Shown here: piece after piece, positions 8,289-16,166 of the stretch | Layout: each line of letters begins with the position of its first letter | How positions within the stretch are numbered: position 1 is the stretch's first letter | Assembly (NCBI GenBank): GCA_016303065.1 | Contig: JAEDMJ010000011.1 | Span: 1-51,337, forward strand | DNA from: Clostridiales bacterium | GTDB taxonomy: Bacteria; Bacillota; Clostridia; Oscillospirales; QAMX01 | Direction: 5' to 3' | Length of the DNA stretch: 51,337 bases | Notes under the pieces: generated by a model | What the model saw: the letters and a program-made list of their open reading frames with translations, nothing else | Database searches by the model: none | Told to the model about the DNA's origin: nothing | Position numbers and translations under genes: made by a program

Positions 8289-9644
8289 GTGAGAATAATC
8301 ACAAGAGATCGGAGCTTTTACCGGTCACTGTTCCGGCTTTCCGGGGCCATCGTGCTCCAGAACCTCATAACCTACAGCGTCAACCTTGCCGACAACGTCA
8401 TGATCGGACGCTATGCCGAGGCGGCGCTCAACGGGGTTTCCATCGCAAACCAGCTCCAATTTCTGCTGCAGATGTTTGCCGGCGGCATTGCCGCCGGCAT
8501 ATCTGTGATAGCGGCACAGTATTGGGGACAGCGGCGCGTTGAGCCCATCAGGCGCATCGTCTCAGTCGGATTGACGCTCGGACTTATCGGCTCAGCAGCG
8601 CTGACTGCCGCCGCGGTCATAACTCCCGGCGGCCTTCTGGGAATTCTGACCAACTCCCCCAAAGTCATTGCAGAGGGCGCCAAATACGTAAGGATAGTCG
8701 CCGCAAGCTACTGCATTTTCACAGTCTCCCAGATCCTCCTGGGCGCGCTCAGGAGCGTCGAGACCGTCCGCATCGGATTTTGGGTTTCCGTCGTGTCCCT
8801 TGTCATAAACGTCTCGCTGAATTACATACTCATTTTCCCGACCTTCGGAACGCCGGAGCTCGGGATCCGCGGCGCGGCTATCGCCACGCTTGTTTCACGG
8901 ATCGCGGAGCTTGCGCTCATAATCGTCTATCTGGTCTTCTTTGACAAAAAGCTGCGGCTGAAATTTTCCGAAGTGTTCCTGCTCCAGAAGAGCTATGTCC
9001 GCGATTTTCTGAAGTCCGGCCTTCCGCTTGTCCTTTCAAACGTCTCCTGGGGACTTGCCATGAGCATTCAGACGGCGATCATCGGCCGTCTCGGCGACGA
9101 AGTTATCTCCGCAAACTCGATCGCCGCCACGGTGTTTCAGATCGTCAGCGTCGTGATCTACGGAACTGCGGCGGCCACCTCCGTCGTGATAGGGAAGGCC
9201 GTCGGAGCGGGAAAGACGGAAGATGCAAAGGAGTACGCCCGGACGCTCCAGCTCATATACGTCGTTTTGGGAATACTGTCCTCGGCCGTGCTCTTTGCCG
9301 CAAAAGGGCCGGTCATCTCCCTTTACAGCAGCATTTCCGACGAAAGCGCGCGCATGGCAAACAGCTTCATTCTTGTGCTCTGCGTGACGATCGTCGGCAC
9401 CGCTTACCAGATGTCCTGTCTGACGGGTATTGTATCCGGCGGCGGACAGACCGGCTTTGTCTTCGTAAACGATCTGATTTTCATGTGGGGCATCGTCCTG
9501 CCCGCGTCCCTGCTTGCGGCGTTCGTGCTTGAGCTTTCGCCGCTTGCGGTCTTTATCTGTCTCAAATCCGACCAGATACTGAAATGCGCCGTGGCCGTCG
9601 TGAAAGTAAACCGTTTTACCTGGATAAGACAGCTCACACGGTAA
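8289..9644 (+). CDS. MATE family multidrug/metabolite efflux transporter
   Basis: Integral membrane antiporter of 451 residues with about 12 hydrophobic segments. The N-terminal half begins with LSGAIVLQNLITYSVNLADN, followed by the MATE hallmark of NxxD and GQ motifs (VNLADNVMIGRY; AAQYWGQRRVEPIR), repeated in pseudo-symmetric form in the second half (KSGLPLVLSNVSWGLAMSIQ). These proteins exchange cationic compounds against Na+ or H+; the substrate is unknown. The start is GTG, 8 bases after the ackA stop, without a convincing SD, which suggests translational coupling to ackA. A second, distinct MATE gene lies at 32847. Confidence 0.9.
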   Translation: MRIITRDRSFYRSLFRLSGAIVLQNLITYSVNLADNVMIGRYAEAALNGVSIANQLQFLLQMFAGGIAAGISVIAAQYWGQRRVEPIRRIVSVGLTLGLIGSAALTAAAVITPGGLLGILTNSPKVIAEGAKYVRIVAASYCIFTVSQILLGALRSVETVRIGFWVSVVSLVINVSLNYILIFPTFGTPELGIRGAAIATLVSRIAELALIIVYLVFFDKKLRLKFSEVFLLQKSYVRDFLKSGLPLVLSNVSWGLAMSIQTAIIGRLGDEVISANSIAATVFQIVSVVIYGTAAATSVVIGKAVGAGKTEDAKEYARTLQLIYVVLGILSSAVLFAAKGPVISLYSSISDESARMANSFILVLCVTIVGTAYQMSCLTGIVSGGGQTGFVFVNDLIFMWGIVLPASLLAAFVLELSPLAVFICLKSDQILKCAVAVVKVNRFTWIRQLTR

Positions 9645-9688
9645 TTTTTCCCCCGCCCGTCAAAAAACAGATTCAAGGAGTCATCACC

Positions 9689-10474
9689 GTGGAAAAAAGA
9701 ACGCTTAAAATCGTAACCTTCAACGCGAGATACATGAATTCCGGCGACGGCGAAAAGGACTTCATGCACCGTCTTCCCATTATTCTCAAAACCCTCCGAA
9801 GCCGGGACCCCGACGTCATCTGCTTTCAGGAAATCACCATGGAAATGCGTCGCCTCCTTCTTCGCGAGCTTCCGGAATGGCCCCTGCTCGGCGGCGGAAT
9901 ATGGAACGACGGTTCCAACGAAACGCCCTGCATCGGCTACCGCCGGGAGAGGTTCATGCCCACCGACGTTTCCAGCTTCTGGCTTTCCCCCACGCCGGAC
10001 GCGCCCTCCGGCTTCGGCCTCGACCAGAGCGGCTGCTGCCGGATCTGCATATCGGCCGCGTTCCAGCCCCTTGACGGCGCGTCGGCGTTCAGAGTTTTCA
10101 ACACCCACACCGACCACGTCGGAGCAATGGCCCGTCTTCTGGGCACCGGAAAAATACTCGACCGGATCAGCGCCGCCGACTCCGTCCGCCGTCTTCCCCT
10201 CATCATAACCGGAGATCTGAACGCAGAGCCCGACTCACCGGAGATCGAGCTCATCCGCAGCTATACCGGACACCCCGTCCGCGATATCACCTCCGGCGTC
10301 GGCCCGACCTTCCACGGCTTCGGACAGCTTGACAGAGAGGTCAAGATCGACTATATCTTCACGGATCTCGAACCCGTCTCCGTCGAAAAATGGACCGACG
10401 CGGAAAACGGGCTCACCCTTTCCGACCACTATCCCGTCGGCGCGGAGCTTTGGCTGCCGGACGCGAAAGCCTGA
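9689..10474 (+). CDS. Endonuclease/exonuclease/phosphatase (EEP) family hydrolase
   Basis: A 261-residue single-domain protein of the DNase I-like EEP superfamily, metal-dependent phosphodiesterases acting on nucleic acids, phospholipids or inositol phosphates. Catalytic landmarks in order: TFNARYMN (first Asn), DPDVICFQEIT (metal-binding Glu), FNTHTDHVG (His), PLIITGDLNAEP (Asp/Asn pair) and the C-terminal LSDHYPVGAEL (SDH motif). No signal peptide is visible, so it probably acts in the cytoplasm. GTG 9689 is chosen because AAGGAG lies 8 bases upstream; the reading frame extends farther upstream into the MATE gene without a good ribosome site. It follows the MATE gene by 44 bases and ends at a strong terminator. 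Confidence 0.9.
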   Translation: MEKRTLKIVTFNARYMNSGDGEKDFMHRLPIILKTLRSRDPDVICFQEITMEMRRLLLRELPEWPLLGGGIWNDGSNETPCIGYRRERFMPTDVSSFWLSPTPDAPSGFGLDQSGCCRICISAAFQPLDGASAFRVFNTHTDHVGAMARLLGTGKILDRISAADSVRRLPLIITGDLNAEPDSPEIELIRSYTGHPVRDITSGVGPTFHGFGQLDREVKIDYIFTDLEPVSVEKWTDAENGLTLSDHYPVGAELWLPDAKA

Positions 10475-10502
10475 CCCCCCCCTTTCAAAAACGCATAAAA
10501 GT

Positions 10503-10545
10503 CCCGTACGCGCCCGCTTGGCATGAGCGCGTACGGGGCTTTTTT
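10503..10545 (+). terminator. Intrinsic terminator after EEP hydrolase
   Basis: An 11-bp GC-rich stem (CCCGTACGCGC, 10503-10513, with 10527-10537) followed by GC and a six-T run at 10540-10545. It closes the ackA-MATE-EEP transcription unit. Confidence 0.9.
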
Positions 10546-10573
10546 GTCAGCGGGGCCCTTCCCGGCATATAAT
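10544..10573 (+). promoter_or_regulatory. Promoter of ZIP transporter gene
   Basis: TTGTCA (10544-10549), 18-base spacer, perfect TATAAT (10568-10573). The box overlaps an in-frame ATG at 10572, so that ATG cannot be the initiation codon of this transcript. Confidence 0.7.
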
Positions 10574-10616
10574 GCTATCGGAACCACGAAGACTTTTCCC
10601 GGAGGAGGGATATCGT

Positions 10617-11393
10617 ATAAACGAAACAATTACATCCGCGGCCGGACTTTCCATACCGTTTATCGGCACCGCGCTTGGCTCCGCAATGGTGTTTTTTCTG
10701 AGAAAAGGGATAAGCCCCGTGTTTCAAAAGATTCTTCTCGGTTTTGCCTCCGGCGTCATGATCGCCGCTTCCGTATGGTCGCTTCTTATTCCGTCAATCG
10801 AAATGACCGCCTCCCGCGGAGGCATTCCCTGGCTTCCGCCCACGGCGGGGTTTCTCGGCGGAATGGGCTTTCTGCTCTTTCTCGACGCAGTCACTCCGCA
10901 CATCTACGACAGCGGCGCAGACGGCGGCCGCTTCGGCAAAAATCCGATGCTTCTCCTCGCCGTCACGCTTCACAACGTCCCCGAAGGCATGGCCGTCGGC
11001 GTTGTGCTTGCGGGAATGCTGAACCCCGACTCCGCAATAACCGCCGCAGAAGCGCTTGTGCTCTCCGTCGGTATCGCCGTTCAAAACCTTCCGGAAGGGG
11101 CGATCATCTCCATGCCGCTCGTGGGCTCCGGCATAAAAAAGAGCCGGGCGTTTCTGCTCGGAGCTCTCTCCGGCGCCGTTGAACCGCTCGGCGCCGTACT
11201 GACGCTTCTGCTCACGGCGCTCATAACCCCCGTGCTTCCCTATATTCTCGCGTTTGCCGCCGGAGCCATGATATACGTGGTCGTCGAAGAGCTCGTCCCC
11301 GAATTTCACGCCGGCGGAAAAGGCACCGCCGGAACCATTGGCGTCGCCGCAGGCTTTGCGCTCATGATGCTTCTCGACGTCGCCCTCGGCTGA
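10617..11393 (+). CDS. ZIP family divalent metal transporter, apparent ATA start
   Basis: Membrane importer of zinc or related divalent cations, about 258 residues with eight predicted hydrophobic helices. The ZIP signature of helices 4-5 is intact: AVTLHNVPEGMAVGVVLAG (metal-binding HNxPEG) and SVGIAVQNLPEGAIISMPL (xNxPEG). The only canonical upstream start, ATG 10572, lies inside the promoter -10 box. A strong SD (GGAGGAGGG, 10601-10609) sits 7 bases before an ATA codon at 10617, and starting there gives the expected short N-terminus before GLSIPFIGTALGSAM. I therefore place the start at ATA, noting it is non-canonical; a conventional annotation would use 10572. Monocistronic, between two terminators. 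Confidence 0.85.
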   Translation: MNETITSAAGLSIPFIGTALGSAMVFFLRKGISPVFQKILLGFASGVMIAASVWSLLIPSIEMTASRGGIPWLPPTAGFLGGMGFLLFLDAVTPHIYDSGADGGRFGKNPMLLLAVTLHNVPEGMAVGVVLAGMLNPDSAITAAEALVLSVGIAVQNLPEGAIISMPLVGSGIKKSRAFLLGALSGAVEPLGAVLTLLLTALITPVLPYILAFAAGAMIYVVVEELVPEFHAGGKGTAGTIGVAAGFALMMLLDVALG

Positions 11394-11425
11394 AAGAAAC
11401 TGCAGCAAAACGGCAAAGCCCGTGT

Positions 11426-11477
11426 GATATGTACCCCAATACCGGACATGTCGGCATTGGGGTACATATCGCTTTTT
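11426..11477 (+). terminator. Long hairpin terminator after ZIP gene
   Basis: A 19-bp stem with one mismatch (11426-11444 with 11452-11470), 7-base loop, then GCTTTTTC. The stem is unusually long and AT-rich at its base for a simple terminator. It also closes the convergent GNAT pseudogene side. Confidence 0.75.
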
Positions 11478-11581
11478 CTCCTCCGTTCACGGAGCCGTTT
11501 TAACAGCAGGCGGCAGCAAGATTTTGCTTGCCGCCGCCGCTTTCGGAGATTAAAAACCTTTTCCGGTTTCCGGTGGAAGGA

Positions 11582-12238
11582 TTATTTCACGCAAAGGATC
11601 CGATCTCCGCAGAGCCTTGCGCGCCGGAGTTCTTTTGCGCGGTCGTTTCCGATCCCGACTTTTCCGGCAAAGCGAAGCAGCAGAAAACGCACCGCCGCCA
11701 AAATGATATCCGTCCCCGTCCGAAACGGCGTCCCTCCGTACCCCCTCTTTTTTGAATCCGGCTTTCAGGTACGCTTTTTCCGCGCGGGGGTTGAAGGAAT
11801 AAACGTCCAGTTCCAACCGGTGCAGCTTCAAAATTTCAAAGGCGAAGTCGCGGGCCGCTTCGGCCGCCCATGTGCCGATCCCCTTTCCCCTTTCGGAAGA
11901 ACGGAAAATGCATATGCGGAAGTTTGCACAGCGCAGACTCCAATCGATTTCATTGATGACGCTTTCTCCGATGATCCGCCCCGCAGGCGAGACAATCAAA
12001 AACAAGTATCTGTCGTCTTCATCAACAGATCTCAAAAAGAATGAGATCACTTCTTCTTTTGTGAACGTCTCCCTGCATCCCGTCAATCTGGCGCTTCCGC
12101 ATCAAGCGGGCAATAGTTCTGCGCGTAATAGTCCTCCGCATCGCTTTTTTCCGCCGAACGGATGATAAACCCGTCTTTTTTCCAAACAATACCTGTGCTG
12201 CTTATCTGCTCTCCTCCGCCGATTCCGGCTTTAAACAT
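11582..12238 (-). pseudogene. GNAT acetyltransferase (RimJ/RimL type) broken by two single-base frameshifts
   Basis: Three overlapping frames together read as one GNAT N-acetyltransferase of about 218 residues. The N-terminal piece (FIIRSAEKSDAEDYYAQ, to about 12090) joins ARLTGCRETFTKEEVISFFL in the next frame, if one base is restored in the GCGCC near 12089-12094. The middle piece carries the acetyl-CoA loop (RSSERGKGIGTWAAEAARD) and the YSFNPRAEKAYLKAGFKKEG segment. A third frame begins at the CCCC tract 11714-11717, where removing one base gives TDIILAAVRFLLLRFAGK and a stop at 11584-11582. Either the gene is decaying or the assembly has indel errors. The start (ATG 12238) is uncertain. 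Substrate unknown. Confidence 0.72.
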
Positions 12239-12364
12239 TTTCCTCTGCGCGCGGTCAAACGCGGCATACGCCGCGAATATATTATACCGGAGGCTCTTTG
12301 TATTGACAAGCACAGCTTGCCGCAAAAAAAACGCTCTGTTTTTGAAATAATGCCTGTCCCGGTC

Positions 12365-12393
12365 TTGCAAAACGTATACGCATCTGATATAAT
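12365..12393 (+). promoter_or_regulatory. Promoter of tetR-type gene
   Basis: TTGCAA (12365-12370), 17-base spacer, perfect TATAAT (12388-12393) with TGA extended -10. Directly followed by a palindrome that looks like an operator. Confidence 0.8.
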
Positions 12394-12407
12394 TGGTTTG
12401 CAAACCA
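12394..12407. promoter_or_regulatory. Putative TetR operator (14-bp perfect palindrome)
   Basis: TGGTTTGCAAACCA abuts the -10 box and covers the predicted transcription start, the classical position for repression. It lies 26 bases before the regulator gene start, so autorepression by the adjacent TetR protein is the simplest reading (inferred). Confidence 0.65.
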
Positions 12408-12432
12408 CATTCAGCGGCAGGGGAGGGATTGA

Positions 12433-13134
12433 TTGGCGGTACGAAGCGACGGGCTTAAGACGGAAAAACGGATTCTGCAGACCTGCGTCCGGCTGTTTCT
12501 GGAAAACGGATACCATCAGACGACCATGGCGCAGATTCTCCGGGAGGCCCGGGTCTCATCCAGCAGCTTTCAGAACCTGTTTCGCAGCAAGGACGGCGTT
12601 TTGATGGAGCTGGTGAAATTCATGTTTGAAAACCAGTTCGGCATTGCGAAAAGCGTCGCGGGCGCCGCGCTCCCTCCGGTGTACGTCTACGCGGCGGAGA
12701 CCGCGATCCAGATCACGCTGACGGAGCTGAATGAAAACCTGAGAGATATCTATCTTGAGGTCTATACGCAGCAGCGCCTGCTGGACTGCGTCCAGCGCGT
12801 CACGGCCAGAGAGCTCTGCCCGATCTTCGGCCCCTATCAGCCGGAGCTTACGGAGCGGGACTTTTACGAGCTGGAGCTCGGCTCGGCGGGGCTGATGCGC
12901 GGATACATGGCAAATCCCTGCACCGCGGACTTTCCGCTGGAGCGGAAAGTGAACAGATTCGCGACCCTGGCGCTGCGGGGCTACAAGGTGCCCGAGGAGG
13001 AGCTTAAAAAAGTTATCACCTTTCTTGCTGAGCTGGACATCCGCGGCGCTGCACAAAAGGTCATGGAAGAGCTGTTTTGCCGGCTTGCCATGCAATATGA
13101 TTTTTCTCCGGACGGCCTGCTGCCCCGGGGATAA
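12433..13134 (+). CDS. TetR/AcrR family transcriptional regulator
   Basis: A 233-residue regulator. The N-terminal helix-turn-helix is typical: ILQTCVRLFLENGYHQTTMA then QILREARVSSSSFQNLFRSK (residues about 13-55), followed by a helical ligand-binding domain with no recognisable ligand signature. The start is TTG at 12433 with GGGAGGG 5 bases upstream. The gene has its own promoter with a perfect palindrome at the transcription start, suggesting autorepression. The neighbouring surface-protein gene lies 124 bases downstream in the same direction, with a nested hairpin between, and may be cotranscribed. TetR regulators often control efflux or envelope genes, but no efflux gene is adjacent here. 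Confidence 0.9.
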   Translation: MAVRSDGLKTEKRILQTCVRLFLENGYHQTTMAQILREARVSSSSFQNLFRSKDGVLMELVKFMFENQFGIAKSVAGAALPPVYVYAAETAIQITLTELNENLRDIYLEVYTQQRLLDCVQRVTARELCPIFGPYQPELTERDFYELELGSAGLMRGYMANPCTADFPLERKVNRFATLALRGYKVPEEELKKVITFLAELDIRGAAQKVMEELFCRLAMQYDFSPDGLLPRG

Positions 13135-13151
13135 AAGCAAAGCCGATATGC

Positions 13152-13202
13152 AAGGGAGTACTCCAATGCACAGCGGAAATTTTCCACTGTGCAATCTCCC
13201 TT
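13152..13202 (+). other. Nested intercistronic hairpin
   Basis: Two nested inverted repeats, AAGGGAG (13152-13158) with CTCCCTT (13196-13202) and TGCACAG (13167-13173) with CTGTGCA (13187-13193), with a further GGAAA/TTTCC inside. No real T-run follows, so it is more likely an mRNA processing or regulatory structure between tetR and the surface-protein gene than a terminator. Confidence 0.55.
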
Positions 13203-13258
13203 TGAACAAAATCCTTTTCTGCGGAGTACGGAAAAGAAAAAAAAAGAGAGGATAGAAT

Positions 13259-14689
13259 ATGAAAAAACGAATCACCGGCCTTCTGCTGAGCCTCTGCATG
13301 CTGCTGGCACTCTTCCCGGTGGCAGCCTTTGCGGAAACTCCGGGCGAAAAGTACTCGATCACCATCGATGCGCCGGATAAAGTCTGCTCACAGCAGGACT
13401 GCAAATTCACCGTCACAGCTCCGGAGGGCGTGACCGTCGTGAGCGCCGATTACGGCGACGATTTCATGGGCTCCTCGGTGCAGCTGACCCCAAATGAAGG
13501 CGGCGGGCTGAGCGGTGTTGTCCCTGCAAGCGGATTTGCTCAATTTGGAGACAACTTCAAGCTGACTGTATACGGAACGGCGGCGGACGATACGCCCGTG
13601 AGCGCCGCCAAGACCGTTCAGGTCTCGCCCAAGCACATCTATATGGACGGCGTCTGCGGCTGCGGCGCAGTGCAGGAGTACACCGTGCAGTATGACGGCG
13701 GCGCTGAATTCGGCCTTTGCGTGGACTTCAAGACCCATGGCCAGAATCTCACCCTGCTCGGCGAGACCTTCCGCCGCGACGGCTTTGTCCAGACCGGCTG
13801 GGTGGACAAAGAGAGCGGCGCTGTCTATGACCTCGGCGGTGTCTATACCACGGACGCGGATGTGACCCTGAACCCCGTGTGGGACGAGGTCATCACTCTG
13901 AACGCGCCCTTCACCACCACGGTGGCGCTGGGCGGCGACGCAGTCCCCGGCGAGACTGTGTTTGAGCTGTCGGTCATCGGCAGCGGCGCGGGCGAGACGG
14001 ACATTTCGGATGTAACCGTCTCCGGCTCCGTCATCACCAACGGCGCAGGCGACTACAAAGGCACGCTGACCTTCACCGGCCCCAGGGAGCAGATCCGGAA
14101 TATGCTCTGCGAAGGTGCGTTGGTTCAGCAGATGGATGCCGGCGAAGAAGGCTGGACAGTTGACGACACGGTGTGGGGCCTGTTGCTGGAGGAAGAGCGC
14201 ATTGAGTATGCGCAGCGGAGCACGGACATGGCGTCGGTGTATCGCGTGATTGTGGTGCCCGCAGCATGCGACGATGCCGGGAACTATTTTATCGACTGGG
14301 ATTCGATAGACTGGGACAATCTGCAGTCGGAAGATATGCGCTTTGTAAACACCTATACCGTCCACGACTACGAGCTGAAGCACAACGAAACTCACCACTG
14401 GGATGAGTGCGGCTGCGGCGATGTGCAGAATAAGGAACCCCACAAGTACGGCGACTGGACGGTGACCAAAGAGGCCACCGAGACCGAAGAAGGCGAAAAA
14501 GAGCACACCTGCACGGTCTGCGACTACACCGGGACGGAAGCGATCGCAAAGCTCAACGGCACGGACGGTCCTCAAACCGGCGTCGACAGCAATACCGCGC
14601 TGTGGCTTGCCCTGATGGCCGTATCCGCCGCCGGTGTGACCGGCATAAGCGTTTACAGCAAACGCAGAAAAAGCTCACATAACAAATAA
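13259..14689 (+). CDS. Cell-wall surface protein with InlB-like and pilin-like modules, PQTG sorting-type C-terminus
   Basis: Exported 476-residue protein. A signal peptide (residues 1-25, ending AAFA) precedes a beta-rich N-terminal region. Then comes an InlB B-repeat/Listeria-Bacteroides-like unit (FRRDGFVQTGWVDKESGA, about 177-215) and a segment ending MRFVNTYTV, reminiscent of Spy0128-type pilin isopeptide domains. A Cys/His-rich part (ECGCGDVQ then CTVCDYTGTE, about 380-428) may bind metal. The C-terminus (PQTGVDSN, a hydrophobic helix, then KRRKSSHNK) has the layout of a sortase signal with a variant PQTG motif. SD GAGAGGA lies 7 bases before ATG. No sortase gene is in the window. Function unknown; adhesion or ligand binding is inferred. 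Confidence 0.75.
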   Translation: MKKRITGLLLSLCMLLALFPVAAFAETPGEKYSITIDAPDKVCSQQDCKFTVTAPEGVTVVSADYGDDFMGSSVQLTPNEGGGLSGVVPASGFAQFGDNFKLTVYGTAADDTPVSAAKTVQVSPKHIYMDGVCGCGAVQEYTVQYDGGAEFGLCVDFKTHGQNLTLLGETFRRDGFVQTGWVDKESGAVYDLGGVYTTDADVTLNPVWDEVITLNAPFTTTVALGGDAVPGETVFELSVIGSGAGETDISDVTVSGSVITNGAGDYKGTLTFTGPREQIRNMLCEGALVQQMDAGEEGWTVDDTVWGLLLEEERIEYAQRSTDMASVYRVIVVPAACDDAGNYFIDWDSIDWDNLQSEDMRFVNTYTVHDYELKHNETHHWDECGCGDVQNKEPHKYGDWTVTKEATETEEGEKEHTCTVCDYTGTEAIAKLNGTDGPQTGVDSNTALWLALMAVSAAGVTGISVYSKRRKSSHNK

Positions 14690-14718
14690 GCGGCATAAAA
14701 CTTAAAAACAGACCGCAG

Positions 14719-14751
14719 ACACCCTGCAGGACGGCAAAATCCCGCAGGGTG
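14719..14751 (+). terminator. Probable terminator after surface protein gene
   Basis: ACACCCTGC (14719-14727) pairs with GCAGGGTGT (14743-14751) around a 15-base loop. The tail CTCTCTGT is T-poor, so efficiency is uncertain. Between here and the tgt promoter at 14960 I see no gene. Confidence 0.5.
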
Positions 14752-14959
14752 TCTCTCTGTCCGGACGTATGCGGGCTTTCCGGACCGGGAACAAAAAGAC
14801 GAAAGCGCAGACTGGGAAGAAAGTCCGCCAAACCTGCGGATATGCCGGCCGAAAGCAAGGTATCTGCCCCTGTTTTTGCCCGCCGGGGTAGAGACAGCCG
14901 TTCACAGTCACGGCGCCCGGCATTTCTCCGTTCCGCGATTTTTTGCCGCGCGCTTTATA

Positions 14960-14988
14960 TTGAAAAAAACGCCTCTTTCTGATATAAT
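14960..14988 (+). promoter_or_regulatory. Promoter of tgt operon
   Basis: TTGAAA (14960-14965), 17-base spacer, perfect TATAAT (14983-14988) with TGA extended -10. No preQ1 riboswitch is visible in the short leader. Confidence 0.8.
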
Positions 14989-15032
14989 ACTGCTGTAATG
15001 ATTCAAAATTTGCATCACAGGACGGTCACAAA

Positions 15033-16163
15033 ATGTTCAATCTTCTCCGCCGCGACGGACGCGCCCGCCGCGGCGAATACACCACGGCTCACGGCACGGT
15101 TCAGACCCCCGTTTTTATGAACGTCGGCACCTGCGCCGCAATAAAGGGCGGCCTCTCCGCCACAGACCTGGAAGCGATCGGCTGTCAGGTCGAGCTTTCC
15201 AACACATACCACCTCCATCTGCGTCCCGGCGAGGAGACCGTCCGGCAGCTCGGCGGGCTTCACCGCTTCATGCGCTGGGAAAGACCGATCCTCACCGACT
15301 CCGGCGGATTTCAGGTCTTCTCCCTCTCCACGCTTAGAAAGATAACCGAAGAGGGCGTCAAATTCGCCTCTCACATCGACGGCAGCCACATATTCATGGG
15401 GCCGGAGGAAAGCATGGCCGTCCAGTCCGCACTGGGAAGCGACGTCGCAATGGCCTTTGACGAGTGCATCGCCAACCCCTCCCCCCGTGACTACGTGGCG
15501 CGTTCCTGCGAGCGCACCACCAGATGGCTCGTCCGCTGCCGGGACGAGCTGGAACGGCTGAACCGGCTTCCCGGAGCGGTCACTCCCACTCAGGCCCTCT
15601 GGGGCATCAACCAGGGCGGCACATACCCCGAGCTGCGCGTTGCCCATATGCGCGCCATTGCCGCCCTTGAGCTTCCGGGCTACGCCATCGGCGGACTGGC
15701 CGTCGGGGAAAGCACGGAGACCATGTACAATATCATCGACGCCGTGGAACCCCATATGCCCCCCGACCGCCCCCGCTATCTCATGGGCGTCGGAACGCCG
15801 GGAAATATTATCGAAGCCGTTTACCGGGGCATTGACTTTTTCGACTGCGTCCTTCCGGCAAGAAACGCCCGCCACGGTCACCTTTACACCCGGAACGGGC
15901 GGATCAATCTGAACAACCAAAAGTACGGGGCGGACTCCGCTCCCATCGACCCCGAGTGCGGCTGTCCCGTTTGCCGGAAATTCTCCCGGGCATATATCCG
16001 TCATCTGCTCAAATGCGGCGAGGTTCTGGGACTTCGCCTCTGCGTTGCGCACAACCTCTGGTTCTACAACAACCTTATGGCAGAGATCAGAGAAGCAATC
16101 GAGGACGGACGCTTTTCCGAATTCCGCGATACATGGTCCGAACGCCTTGACCGGAGGATTTGA
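15033..16163 (+). CDS. tgt: Queuine/preQ1 tRNA-guanine transglycosylase
   Basis: Exchanges guanine 34 of GUN-anticodon tRNAs for preQ1 (bacterial) in queuosine synthesis. The 376-residue protein is full length. The substrate-recognition Asp is in LTDSGGFQVFSL (D89), GINQGG and GGLAVGE line the pocket, and the nucleophile is D271 in FFDCVLPARNARHG. The zinc site is complete: C309, C311, C314 (ECGCPVC) and H340 (CVAHNLW). The ATG at 15033 is the natural family start. DUF362 follows after 3 bases. A GluQ-RS gene, which glutamylates queuosine in tRNA-Asp, lies at 45671-46600. No queC-F or queA/G genes are in the window. Confidence 0.97.
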   Translation: MFNLLRRDGRARRGEYTTAHGTVQTPVFMNVGTCAAIKGGLSATDLEAIGCQVELSNTYHLHLRPGEETVRQLGGLHRFMRWERPILTDSGGFQVFSLSTLRKITEEGVKFASHIDGSHIFMGPEESMAVQSALGSDVAMAFDECIANPSPRDYVARSCERTTRWLVRCRDELERLNRLPGAVTPTQALWGINQGGTYPELRVAHMRAIAALELPGYAIGGLAVGESTETMYNIIDAVEPHMPPDRPRYLMGVGTPGNIIEAVYRGIDFFDCVLPARNARHGHLYTRNGRINLNNQKYGADSAPIDPECGCPVCRKFSRAYIRHLLKCGEVLGLRLCVAHNLWFYNNLMAEIREAIEDGRFSEFRDTWSERLDRRI

Positions 16164-16166
16164 GAG

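Noticed and set aside
8281..9700. Phosphotransacetylase gene next to ackA
   Set aside because: The following genes are a MATE exporter and an EEP hydrolase; no pta motif is seen.
10572..10616. ATG 10572 as start of the ZIP transporter
   Set aside because: It lies within the -10 box and would add 15 residues not expected in the family. It stays possible if a promoter upstream of the terminator is used.
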